A stretch of DNA of 64,000 bases from NCBI GenBank assembly GCA_038503065.1, contig JBCAMK010000013.1, positions 124,001 through 188,000 of the forward strand, written 5' to 3'. Position numbers and translations under genes: made by a program. Below, piece after piece: positions 12,280-23,356 of this stretch. The stretch's first letter is position 1. Every line of letters begins with the position of its first letter. A model generated the notes under the pieces. That model worked only from the letters and a program-made list of their open reading frames with translations, was not told the origin of the DNA and ran no database searches. The stretch comes from Paragyromitra xinjiangensis. Lineage: Eukaryota > Ascomycota > Pezizomycetes > Pezizales > Discinaceae.

Positions 12280-15200
12280 AAAGCTGTGCCTATAGAAAGA
12301 AGGGGAGAAAAACGAAATAAGATAAAATAGGGTGTTTTCTTTTCTACGCAGCGGTTTTCTTGTAATTCCTAGTTATACCAATGGGTCATGCCGGTGTGTC
12401 TTTGGCTTTGTTAGTTTTTTTAACACTTTTCCTTATGTTGATAATTATTGGCTTTTTTCTTTTTCTTTGTTACGAACGGGGGTTTCAGTCACTATTTTGA
12501 TCTTGCTTTATTTGGGAGGAAGTATCTACTATTTACCACTGATCTCGATACGGGATGTGTTTTCGATCAAGGGTGGAGCTTGATAATGTCTGTGGCTTAT
12601 GATGCCTGATGTGATAGAAGGCGTGGCGGGGTCTTTTCTTTCTGGTTATAGTTAGAGCTGGCTTGGGAGTAGAATTGAAATGCTTTACCGATCCTCAGTT
12701 GTCATAGTGAAGTCCACTGTACCGTTTATGATACGAACCGATCAGATTGCTACAGCAGGTATCGACGGTAGTTGCTACGATGCACTGTTTTATCCACGTA
12801 CCGAAACCGCCGGATGGGACTCAGAGTATCCGAGCCAATGAAGAGGGAGTAGCGTTTCACGAGGCAGTTGCCGACATAAGGATTTTCGGGTGCTGGTAAG
12901 CTGTTCCGATGTGGATGCTGTGTTTTCTTGGCTTTTGGGGCCGGTAGTTTGGGTTGCTTGAGAGGGAGGTGGGGAGTTGTTAGGTTGAATCATGCTAAAT
13001 CACTCGCTGGATTAACGCAGTCTTCTTGTTTCGTTCCATTACATATAACAACCTGATCTGTAGTGCAGCTACCCGCGGTGCGCAGCAGGGGATAGGAATT
13101 CGGGTTATGATAGTTCGTCTTATTGACATGTTCTCTTTATGCAGTAAGGACCGATTTATGTACTCCAGTACTTCCCTGTGGAGTATCTACTTGTGAGAAT
13201 AGATCTGTTTTAGCTCCCTACGTGTACCGTTGTAGATATATATCCCCATCGAGCGCGAAACCTAGTCTCGTTCATGAACAGTACGACGAATCACCCTGCT
13301 GATAATATTCTCTTGGCGTTGTGGTCCTGAGGTAATAACTCCTACTACCCTTTTAGCCGAAGACGAGGCCTGTCGCGCAGTAAGAGGGGTTAAAGCCTTA
13401 TTTCAAATGCTCTCGTCTCGCTTGTTGATTGGCGGGTGCTTTGCTCGGCGCATGTATTTACTAAGATGTGTTCGGGTTCTTGGCTACTAAGTTGTATGTA
13501 CTCTTCCTACGCGGGCGTTGGTATTTATGTTAGTTGCGGTCCTATGGTTGATGATTTGAGGCGAGGAATGTTTGCTTAAGGGAGTGGAGTCGTTTGTGTA
13601 GTTTTTTTTTCTTTTCCGCTGCGCTTGGGGAGAAGATAGGAGTAAGCCCTGCAGCTGGTAGGCTAGACAATAATTGTACGCAAGTACTATAAACCTACTG
13701 TTTGAATTGGGGTTCAAAAGACTCTATTACGGATTCGCTGGGAATGCTAGATGCTCACTTACTTTGGACATTTGGTTCAGGATGTGAAGGAGGATTGAGT
13801 TTTTATTTGGTTTTGGGGTAGTGTGCTTTGATGTGGGAGGTAACAAGCCCAGCGCAAGGCAGCGGGGATAGTGGTGAGGATGAAGAGGGAAGGGGATCCG
13901 TCATAATACACTAGAGAAGCCTTAAGCACCACACATTCTGGAGTCGCTCTACCCATAGGCTCATCATCGAGTCTGGCATAGCTGGAGGGCGCTTGGGTCA
14001 CGATTTTGGAATGTGTTGTAGGTGTACAAAAATATAATGCTGGTCTCTATCTTATGTATTTGGAAACTTAGCTATATGGTTGAGTTACTGGGGGAGTGTT
14101 ATCCCATGGTCTGTAAAATCACGTTTTCGGTTCAACAGTGTCCCGAATTTTTTATGTAAATTGCAATGCATGTTACTATACCACCAACAACCATAGATTC
14201 ACTCGGCCTTAGAGGCAAAGAGTATGAGTAGTAGCCAAAGTACCTGCCTTTTCATTCCAATAATTTTTGCGATTTTTTTGGTTGCAAAATCTGTACTAGA
14301 ACATAACACCATCTCATGCTATGTTCACCACAAAAGTATTCTACTTCCTTGATGCTAAAATCCCTATTATTCCCCCAAATCCCAACCAATTTTTACGAAT
14401 TTTGTCTTAGCTGAATGGTCCTCGTATACTCTATCTTCATAAAACATAAAAAAATATAGAGTCTAGTAAGTAGTGAGTAATTTTAAATACAGAATTGTTA
14501 CCCAAATCTCCATACTACCCCAGGCATTTTGCTCATGATGCAATTAGCATACAAGAAAGCAACTTGTGCACATGTCAGAATACCTTTAAACATATACTAG
14601 AAACTTATTTGAGAGTCTCTTAACTATTAGAGACCTAGAGGTGGAGATACAATTAAAAGAAGCGAGAAAAGTAGGTGCTTTCGATCAAAATCAGAGCCTA
14701 TGACTATATATACGCCGAAGATATATCTCAGAACGTGGCAATGGGCTTACTCGCTAGTCTCCGTTACAGACCATGGGATACCGAAGGATCCCGGGCAAGG
14801 CAAACGAAAATCTCGATTCTCTGCGGCGAGTTTGGGGAAATTTTAGCGCTCGAGAACCTGAGCGAATATTTTGACAGGTGGGTCCCTGCAAGCCGTGCAG
14901 CTGTGAATTAGTAACATCATTTAGGATATGTTTGGAAGGAAGTGGGGAAAGCTTGTATAAAGATCGCGATGGGAAGGAAGACGTTGTGGAGTACTGGTAG
15001 AATCAGTTACTTCCCACCACGAACACCTTGAAGTCCAGGCCATGTCACGGACGGCATCGGTACAGGACTGGGAGTGCACTATTATAGGTCACTCGAACGG
15101 CATCACTACATGTAGTGAGTGGGTGCGATGGCGGGGACGGAGAAGGGCGGGGACAAGGATGGAGGCAGAAGTGATCGTATGATACAAAGCATTACTTGGA

Positions 15201-15447
15201 GGAGGAGGAAAAAGATACCCAACGATCACTAGATTCCGTTGGCTAAGTATCAACCAACTACCAATCAATGGTTTAATTAGCTAGATATATTACTCGAGTG
15301 CTCTACGGCACTTGGATGAGGTGATGGGTTTGTGCGTTCCTAAAAGGATGATATATGGGTTTTTTTCCCACTGCACTTGAATAAAAGTATAGATAGGGAG
15401 AAATTAAAATTGACGGGAAATAAAACTAAAGCAAAGCAAGTTTTTTT
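12280..15447. other. intergenic region with no supported gene
   Basis: About 3.2 kb downstream of the zinc transporter and of the STAND gene (convergent ends). Composition is AT-richer than the flanking genes. A 78-codon frame at 14675-14911 (+) has no recognisable domain and was left out. A perfect 16-bp palindrome sits at 15103-15118. No RNA gene or TE terminus recognised. Confidence 0.5.
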
Positions 15448-18400
15448 CTAATCTTTCGAAACAATTGCCTCATCAAAACTCTGAAAAGCGAATGACTTCT
15501 GTCCGAAGTTTGTATATACCTGTCCCCCTGGGCCGAGAAAACCTATCGCAGGATACAACTGACCGCGGACATTTTCAAGTGCAGTGCCTACTCGACTTCT
15601 GGTTAGTATCAACCCAACGTAGAAACTGAAGAAACAAATGCTGCTATGCTTGGTAAAACCATGGTTGGCTTACCTAAATATTGGCCATTCTTGGTGAAGA
15701 ATGCAGTAGACTGATCGAAATTAACACCACATCCGATAATGTCACCCGCGGTAAAGGTCTCGTCATAATTTAAACCCGAGATGTTACTAGCGTATGTTTT
15801 CCCGTCATCGCCGTGATAGCCCAGGGTCCCCTTAAGCCATCCAGGGAGGGATTCAGGCCTTGAAAATTCTCGGGCAAAGCCAATACCGATTTCCCTGGGA
15901 ACAACCCGGGTTCATTAGCAAACACACGTCTTAACCCGGGCCGAAAGAGCAGAAGAAAGAGCCATAGTACATACATTGCATTTCCACCGTTGATGATTTC
16001 GACCTCATAATAGTAGATACCTTTCTCTGCAGGCATGCAGTGATTGGCTCTGACACAAGATACCTGATTAGGCTGTATGTAATCACCACCTGTACCCATA
16101 TTAGAGGAATTTTTAAACCCGAAATAGAATAGAAACTTTACTTGGAATTTCTATGTGGAGATTTTCTTTGGAAAGTATCAAAATCTCAGATTTATCAAAT
16201 TCGCTCCAGCCGGTAGGAGCATGGGTAGCCAGGTGATTAATATCCGGAAGAACAGACCCTACTTCTAAAAGCCTTTCGATAACACCTTGACAGCGGCTTC
16301 GCCAAGCGCAAACTATGGGTGACCATCCGTTCAAATCGACTCGAAGTGGGTCTGCTTTGTGCTTGAGAAATATGTTGATAGCTTCCAAATTTCCCTCAGA
16401 CGCAGCAATATGCAATGCCGTACCACCCCGCGTAGAAGTAGCATCAGCGTTTATTCCAGAATTGAGAAGTGACTCTATAATCTCGATGTTTCCATTAAAT
16501 GCCGCACAGCGTAATAGTTCTCCGTAGCGAACCCCTTTATCTTCCGAGACAGACTCCTTGCTTTCCTGCGGAATATGTAGGCCTTTATCAATAAATATCC
16601 TGAATAAGCTCAATTGATTGTACAACACAGCAGCATATAGCACAGCCCAATCGTCATTGTCTTTTGATCCGGTAGCTGTCCCTCGACTCCAAAGCAACTC
16701 GGCCACCTCTTCATATCCGTTGGTAGCTGCTGCTACTAACGAATTAATATTAGAAGTACCTTTGCTTTCGATATCTGCCCCCTTTTCCAAAAGCAGCCGA
16801 GTCATCTCCTTGTTTCCATCTTCAGCTGCCATGTATAGTGGGGTTCGGCCGAAATCCTCTCTGCTTTCGATATTGGCTCCTCTTTCTAGGAGTAGTTCGA
16901 CTATCCCCTGGTATCCATTACTAACGGCTATGTGCAAAGAAGCAAAGCCATCGGAGTTCTTGGTTTCAATATCGGCACCTCTATCCAAAGACAGTTTCAC
17001 GACTTCTTTTTGTTCGTTGGTAACTGCAATGAGAAGAGTAGTTTCACCATCATCATTCTTGCATTCGATATCTGCTCCTCTGTCAAGCAGTAGCTCAGCT
17101 GTGTCTGGGTGTCCAAAGGTAGCTGTTAGATGCAGAGCAATATAACCGATTTCGGTCCTGCCCTCGATATCCGCTCCTCTATCCAAAAGCAATTCGACTA
17201 TTCTCCGATGCCCATTCTGTGCTGCTATGTGTAAACTACTATGGTAGGTGTCGAGTGTACTTCCGATATCCGCTCCCCTGTCCAAAAGTAGCTCAGCCGT
17301 CTCTAGGTGTCCATAATTAGCTGCTAGGTGTAGAGGAGTGTGGGTAGTGATTATCCTATCTTCCATCTCCGCTCCTCTATCCAAAAGGAGTTCAACTACC
17401 GCCCGATGTCCCTCTTCTGCTGCTTGGTGTAATGCAGTATGTTTGCTGGCGATGAGCTTGCTTCCGAGAATGGCCCCTCTGTCCAAAAGCAGCTCAGCCA
17501 CATCACGACACCCATAATTAGCTGCCAGATGCAGAGTAGTATGGCCAGTAGTAATCCTATTTTCCATGTCTGCACCTCTGTCCAACAAAATTTCAACCGC
17601 TTCTCGATGTCCCTCTTCGGCTGCTTGATGTAAAGGAGTATGATCGGTAGAGAGCTTGCTTTCAAGAATGGCTCCTCTATCCAAAAGCAACTTAATAGCC
17701 TCAGGATGCCCATAATTGGCTGCTAGATGTAGGGGCGTGTGACCAGTACTAATCCTACTTTCGATACATGCTCCTTTGTCTAGAAGAACCTCGGCCGTTC
17801 TCTGATATCCATTCTCTACTGCTAGGTGTAGCGGAGTATGGTCTGTGTCAAGTTTACTTTCGACTTCCGCCCCTCTTTCCAGCAGAAGCTCAACCATCTC
17901 GTAATGACCATTATTGGCCTCTTGGTGTAGAACGGTATAACCAACGGCGGTCCTGCTTTCTGTATTAGCGCCGCGATCTAAAAGTAACGTGGTCGTCTTT
18001 TTGTGTCCGTTTTCTGTTGCTAGGTGCAGAGCAGTACTACCGATTGTAGTTTTGCTTTCGATATTGGCTCCCCGATCCAAAAGTAGCCTGACCATCTCCA
18101 GATGTCCATTACCAGCCGCGCAATGTAGAGCAGTCCAGCACTCGCTGTCGTTACCTTCAATATCCGCTTCTCGGTCTAAAAGTAAATTCACTATTGATAA
18201 TTGGTCCGCGTGGCGTGCCGCAAGGTTTAGTGCTGTTCGCCCCTGGTTGTCCCGCGCGTTTACGTCAGGGTTGTTTTCGAGGAGTATACGTAGGCTATTG
18301 GAAACAGACGAATCTATCCCGGCCTGGACGGCGAATAGAAGTGCTGTTTCACCCTCACCAGAACGCTCATCGATATCAATGCTCCAGTTATGGAGCACGT

Positions 18401-21349
18401 ATTCTGCAATAGCTGGTAGATCTATGAGACAAGCGACATGGAGTGCATTAACTTTTGTAGGGCGGAACACTTCGGAACCTTTGAGAAATTTATATATCTG
18501 GTACCAGTGTTCGAGGTGTAGCGGTTGTTGTAAAAATCGACAGGTCAATTTCATAATATCTGTGCTGAAGATGTTGTCCTCGTCGGCAGTCTCAATACTG
18601 CTTTGAACATGATACCCCCATGCGAGGGTGGCGTATCCAAGAAATGGGTAATCATCCACGAGTTGCTTTAAAACTGTGCCTAGAGCCGTATAATCATCAC
18701 TTTGGCCGGTTACTGGAGGCGTGCCGGATGTGCCAGAATTTAGCTGACGAGGCCCAGCCTCGAAGTCTTTAAAGAGGAGATAGGTCAAGCACACCGATCC
18801 TATCTGGCTATGCCCACGTTTCTCATGTATCCTGAACTTAGAGAGTTGTGGGCTAAGTCGTACGTCTCTATCAAAGAAGTAATCTTTTGCTGACTGGTGA
18901 ATAAGACGGACCGTTGCTGCTGGATCTTCAAAGTCATCATCCTCCAAAGACTCGGTGCCCTCGGTGGTGTTGCTTCTAGGAGACTCTGTCTTCGAAACTA
19001 CCTCCAAGAAGGAGCCACAAAGATTTCGAATTTCGCGGGAGATGTAAAGCATCGTTTCGATAGAATCCGTGGAATCGGAATTGAGCTCTATCGCCATTGC
19101 TACCCTGAACTCTGAAATCGTCAAAGGTCTTTGGGCCAGAACAACCCAGGTAATCATCTTCCGAATGAGGGACAAGTCTTCCGGATCTGAAACATTCGCC
19201 TCTAAGCCTTCTAGCATCCGGTCGTAGATACCATCCAAGCCATTGGGCAGGCCTTGAATTATTTTTTCCAGTTTCTGGGCTGTCACAAATCTCGCCCTGT
19301 CTAACTGCTTCATCGCCAACAATACCCAAAGAAACATGCCCTCTGAACGATCCACCAAAGCCCCCCAAAGCCTATCTTTAACCACTTTTTTCAGGCGCAG
19401 TCTCTTCTCCAACTTATCCATCCCGTCGTGTACGATCTTTTCGATATCTTGGTTGACGATCTCTGGAGTAAGGGGAATCACCCGCACGATTTTTGGGTCT
19501 AGGTCAACCTCAAGGCGTTCGAACGGCCGGCTAGTTAAAAAGAATTTAATTCTCATAGGACCCTCCGAGGGATTTTTGCTGGAATTTGCAACCGTTTCCG
19601 AGACTAATGAAAGCAATTCAGAAACTGATTCTGCCTCGCATTCATCTAGAGCATCAATTATGCAATACACATCAAGCTGCGCCGATTCGACTAGAATTAG
19701 GAATATTTCCCAAAGTGACTCCAAGGACCATGAGGAGGCGTCAGACTTGGATAATTTTTTGAGAATTCCTTGGCGTTTATTGAGAACGACTGGGAAGAGT
19801 GAATTCCTATCAGATAAGAATTGGTGTACCATAGCTCCAAGTATATCAGGAGCAGTCTGGTTTGGGTTATCTCTGTTGTTACAAAAACAATATAGTACTT
19901 GACTTTTGTTCTCCGAATCGATCTCCCGCAAAGTTTCCAAAACATGTCTGGAGAGAACAGTCTTCCCTGACCCAGGCTTCCCCATAGCATGGAGAATCGA
20001 GGAACCTTCGTCTTCGCGCCAGGCTAGGTATTGGGGGTGATCGAAAATCCATTTGCAAGTTCCAGGTTGCGCGTTTTTCGCTTTGATCTTATCGCCATGG
20101 TAATCAGGGGATGGTAGTGATTGTAAGAAATCTATAGAAATCAAATGTTATTATTAGTTTCGATTTATGAGATGAAACCTCATTCCTAAAATATCTATCT
20201 CTTAGGCCTTTGAATATTCGACCTCAAGTTCACTTTAAAGTTGGTGATAAATTGGTAAAATGACCCGATCTCTCTACAGTGAGGGATGATTGATTTTAGA
20301 TCGCAGTCAAATTACTGCATTATCACCCCTTTCCAAGTGATCTTAGGCTAAGCATTTCTTGAGGTCCTTTTTGGGTCTGGAGGGCGGAATGAGTCTTACC
20401 CTCACGTTTCCGCTCCAGATCAGCCGCTGCAAAACCCCGCTTATCAGTAACATTACATAGTCCGAAAGGCGATTTACCGGGGGGTTTTCTCTCACATCTG
20501 AAGTCCTTTATTGATTGCAGGTTTGTTGACCACAGCTGCTGAGTTTCAGTGGAGTTAAGGCTTAGAAAGTCCTCAATCCTAGCGCTAGGTTCTTGCGAAA
20601 ACTCTCCCTGGATCCTTTGCATCGTTTGCTCAATCGTCTGAGATATGATGCTCTCGAGTAACTTCATTGATGGATGGAGAGCTGTTTCGTTTATGCCAGC
20701 GTTGACAGGCTCGCTCGCTAAGACCTGTTGCTCTGGCTTGAACGTAGTAGTTCGTCGTAATAATCGTTGGCTAGGATATATATCTATTAAATCCCCACCA
20801 TCACCGTCTTTTTCGGATAGGTTGTCTCGGATGTTCTTCTTTCCTCCTGTACGACTTTTTTTCCTGCTATATAAACCATCAACGACTGTTCAGACACGGA
20901 ACTGCTCGTGAAATTACGAACCTCGACAAGTTCGCCATCAATGCTAGACAAATGGATAATTTGCGGGATTGCAAATTATTCACCGCCTCTCTAAGGTCGT
21001 CGTCTTTGAAAAACTTTTTGAAACCCTGCCAAGCACGCCGACGACGCCCATCCTCAGTTGATCTTGGCGCAAGGGGTGTAAGTAGCTCTCGAAGACGTTC
21101 CAATTCATCACGACAAGTTCTCAAGGACATTTCGACCGGTGTTGTATATAAGCTCAATCCGCTATCTTCGAAATCCGGTTGATCGATTTGGGAAAGTATA
21201 CTCTCTAGGTCATTCACCTCTTGGTCTAGTCTTCGGAGGCTTTGTGGGGCATCCTTAATATTTCCTATGAGATCCGATACCGATCTGGCTATTTGGATGG
21301 TAAATGTAAGCATGCCGATTAAGCTGGAAACAGCTCCGATGACCTCCAT
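15448..21349 (-). CDS. STAND/NLR-like protein: Helo-like N-terminus, NACHT, ~22 ankyrin repeats, SPRY; ~1785 aa
   Basis: Fungal NLR-type signal-transduction ATPase, probable sensor of non-self or incompatibility. Exons (transcript order): 20922-21349, 20400-20863, 16142-20131, 15975-16089, 15674-15894, 15448-15587; total 5358 nt, in frame. Residues ~1-150 match the Helo-like N-terminal domain of fungal STAND proteins (MEVIGAVSSLIGMLTF...). NACHT: Walker A GKPGSGKT at ~348-355, Walker B CIIDALDE at ~454-461, then a winged-helix-like part and LIHQSAKDYFF. About 22 ankyrin repeats (TPLHLAANYGH, LLLDRGA) span ~855-1600 in one exon. The last three exons encode a complete RanBPM-like SPRY/B30.2 domain: GIYYYEVEI, EIGIGFAREFS, LGYHGDDGK, DIIGCGVNF, AFFTKNGQYLG, GQLYPAIGF, NFGQ. 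Donors GTAAAG, GTATGT and GTAAGC join these in frame. The exon 1/2 junction (GTTCGT donor) is the least certain. ANK is usual for the family; a C-terminal SPRY is not. Confidence 0.88.
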
Positions 21350-21707
21350 GAAGGAGTGGTGACACGCGCTATAGTCTTCTATATTCGACAGATAAGGATA
21401 CGATCAAAAGAACTTGAGATGATGATGTTAACAGGTGAGCAAAAAGTTCAGCGTCCAAGAATAAGCGCGCATAGTGAGTAATTCACCCCGCACTTTATTT
21501 CACGACATTCCCCGCCATCAGCCTCTCATTCCAGGGTTATGCATTATAATTGAAATCAGTGCCTGACGCTAGCAACCAATTATATCCAACAAGCCTCAAC
21601 ACAATTTATGACTTAGTTCCTAACGGAATAGCAAGCGTCAATCTTCCGTGGGAAATTACTAGCACCCGGATATCTATGTGGCACGAGCACAAGAAAAACA
21701 AAAAGTA

Positions 21708-21781
21708 CTTCCCCGGGAAGGCTTGAACTTCCAACCTCTCGATTAACAGTCGAACGCGCTAACCAATTGCGCCACGGAGAA
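21708..21781 (-). tRNA. tRNA-Asn (anticodon GTT)
   Basis: A 74-nt cloverleaf on the minus strand. The acceptor stem TTCTCCG/CGGGGAA has one G-U pair, the D-arm is GCGC/GCGC, the anticodon loop CTGTTAA gives GTT, and the T-arm is GGAAG-TTCAAGC-CTTCC. Discriminator base G. No intron. A TTTTT Pol III terminator follows a few bases downstream. Lies ~360 bp upstream of the STAND gene start. Confidence 0.96.
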
Positions 21782-22540
21782 CTGCTATCGATCCATCATA
21801 TTCTTATTTATAATCCATAGAATAACTCATTAGTATCATCCGAAAGTTGTGCCAGGTCTTCACAAACGCAAGGAAATATACCGCCCCTCCGGCAATTGCC
21901 GACAGCAGAATTAAACACCCCTATGAAAAGGAACCCGTATGTCACCAACAAAACATACAGATACACGTATTTGTGCTACGATCCGAGCACTGTCACCAAT
22001 CATATATTATCACTCGATCTTGTCTACATGCTACTTGGCTTAACTTGAGCTAAGCCTAATCAAGTTTTGTTCTTTTTTTGCGGAACCTGCATATGCAGTC
22101 GAGTGCGGAAAGTCTTGGCACCCTCCTCTCTGCTGAGCATGACTACTGGCTATAGCAGATTGAGGCCGTAATTTCTGCAGAAGATAACTACACAAAACAG
22201 TTAGATGTTATTTAGCATATTCATACCTATATATTTTCTCCCTTTCTACCTAAGGTGGGAATAAACCCCCGAGTAATTACTTTTCTTAGTTCCCTGCAAC
22301 TATTTGATTTTACCCATTAGTAGGCTATAGGGTTCCAGGGATTTCCACGCGCGATTGTACTTACTCTTATCCTACAGCTACTTCATCCATAGACATTGGT
22401 GTGTTAAAATCCTAGATATAATAAAACGCGAGTTTAGCTTCTGGATCTATTAAGTAACGAGGCCAGCAATACGAACACAGGTAATTCCACAGCGGTTGCA
22501 TCCCCCCGCTGCAATTTTCTGATTTCCAGTTAGATATATA

Positions 22541-23085
22541 TTCTGACCCGTATTCCAAGGATGCCCGTTTTAAAATGGGAGCCTTTGAACATCGGCCGAC
22601 CTATATACAGAGCAGAACTAGGAGATGGCCGATATTCAAAATTTCCACTAAGGTAAAATTTTCTTCTCCTTCAATAACTACCTCAAGCTTGCAATTTCAA
22701 CCTATCTAACTACAGTATAAAGAAACCCCGAGTCCCCTTCCATCATATACTAGTGAGCAAAGGTGCAGACTGCCTCCTGATCTAGAGGTGAGGTATAGTA
22801 ATCTTGGGCCCAGCTCCATACACGTAGCTTGCTGCTCCCTTTGCTCTATACTAGTACACAAATTAATTCGAAGCCTGAGTCACATAGTTATTCTGCGGTA
22901 TAGTATGTAGTATAGATATGCTAGGTTAGTACTTCAAGCTATATTTATTTTTGTGGCAGAAGCTTGCTTACTGACAGTGGATTCTTTGAATATCGGCCAT
23001 CTCTTAACTTCACTTTGAATATGGATTAGCTGATGCTCAAAGCGCTCCTATTTTAAAATGGGCATCCTTGGAATATAGGTCAGAA
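22541..23085. repeat. ~545-bp foldback element with ~110-bp imperfect inverted arms
   Basis: Positions 22541-22650 and 22975-23085 are inverted copies of each other. Shared blocks include TATTCCAAGGATGCCC, TTTTAAAAT and GAGATGGCCGATATTCAAA. Most mismatches are transitions (C/T, G/A), as after RIP. A second inner inverted pair (about 22748-22775 against 22828-22857, ACTAGT...GAGCAAAGG) is centred on nearly the same point, so the whole segment is one large imperfect palindrome. No coding capacity. Probably a decayed MITE or foldback transposon; no target duplication could be fixed. Confidence 0.7.
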
Positions 23086-23356
23086 CATATAGCATGACTA
23101 GGGATTATTTATGTGTTTACGCGCAATTTCAGTGGATATGATAGTTCAAATTATGACCTCAAACCATCCTAAGAGAAACTATTTCTCCAGCAAATAAGAA
23201 ATCGCATAAGCCACGGTATTGGGTTGCTGTTCGTGAACCACTAAAAATCCCGTACAATCCACCATCAATAACATCTCATAGGGCCCCCTACTCAACTATC
23301 TGTACAAATCCACCAAGCTCCATAGACCTATACAAACTTTTACTTTTCACCCGTCT

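Noticed and set aside
14675..14911. 78-codon plus-strand frame in AT-rich DNA
   Set aside because: No family motif; the GC-richer patch could be a fragment of something, but it cannot be supported.
16618..18606. Several antisense frames rich in Ser/Leu over the ankyrin exon
   Set aside because: They repeat with the ankyrin periodicity, so they are mirror frames of the repeat array.
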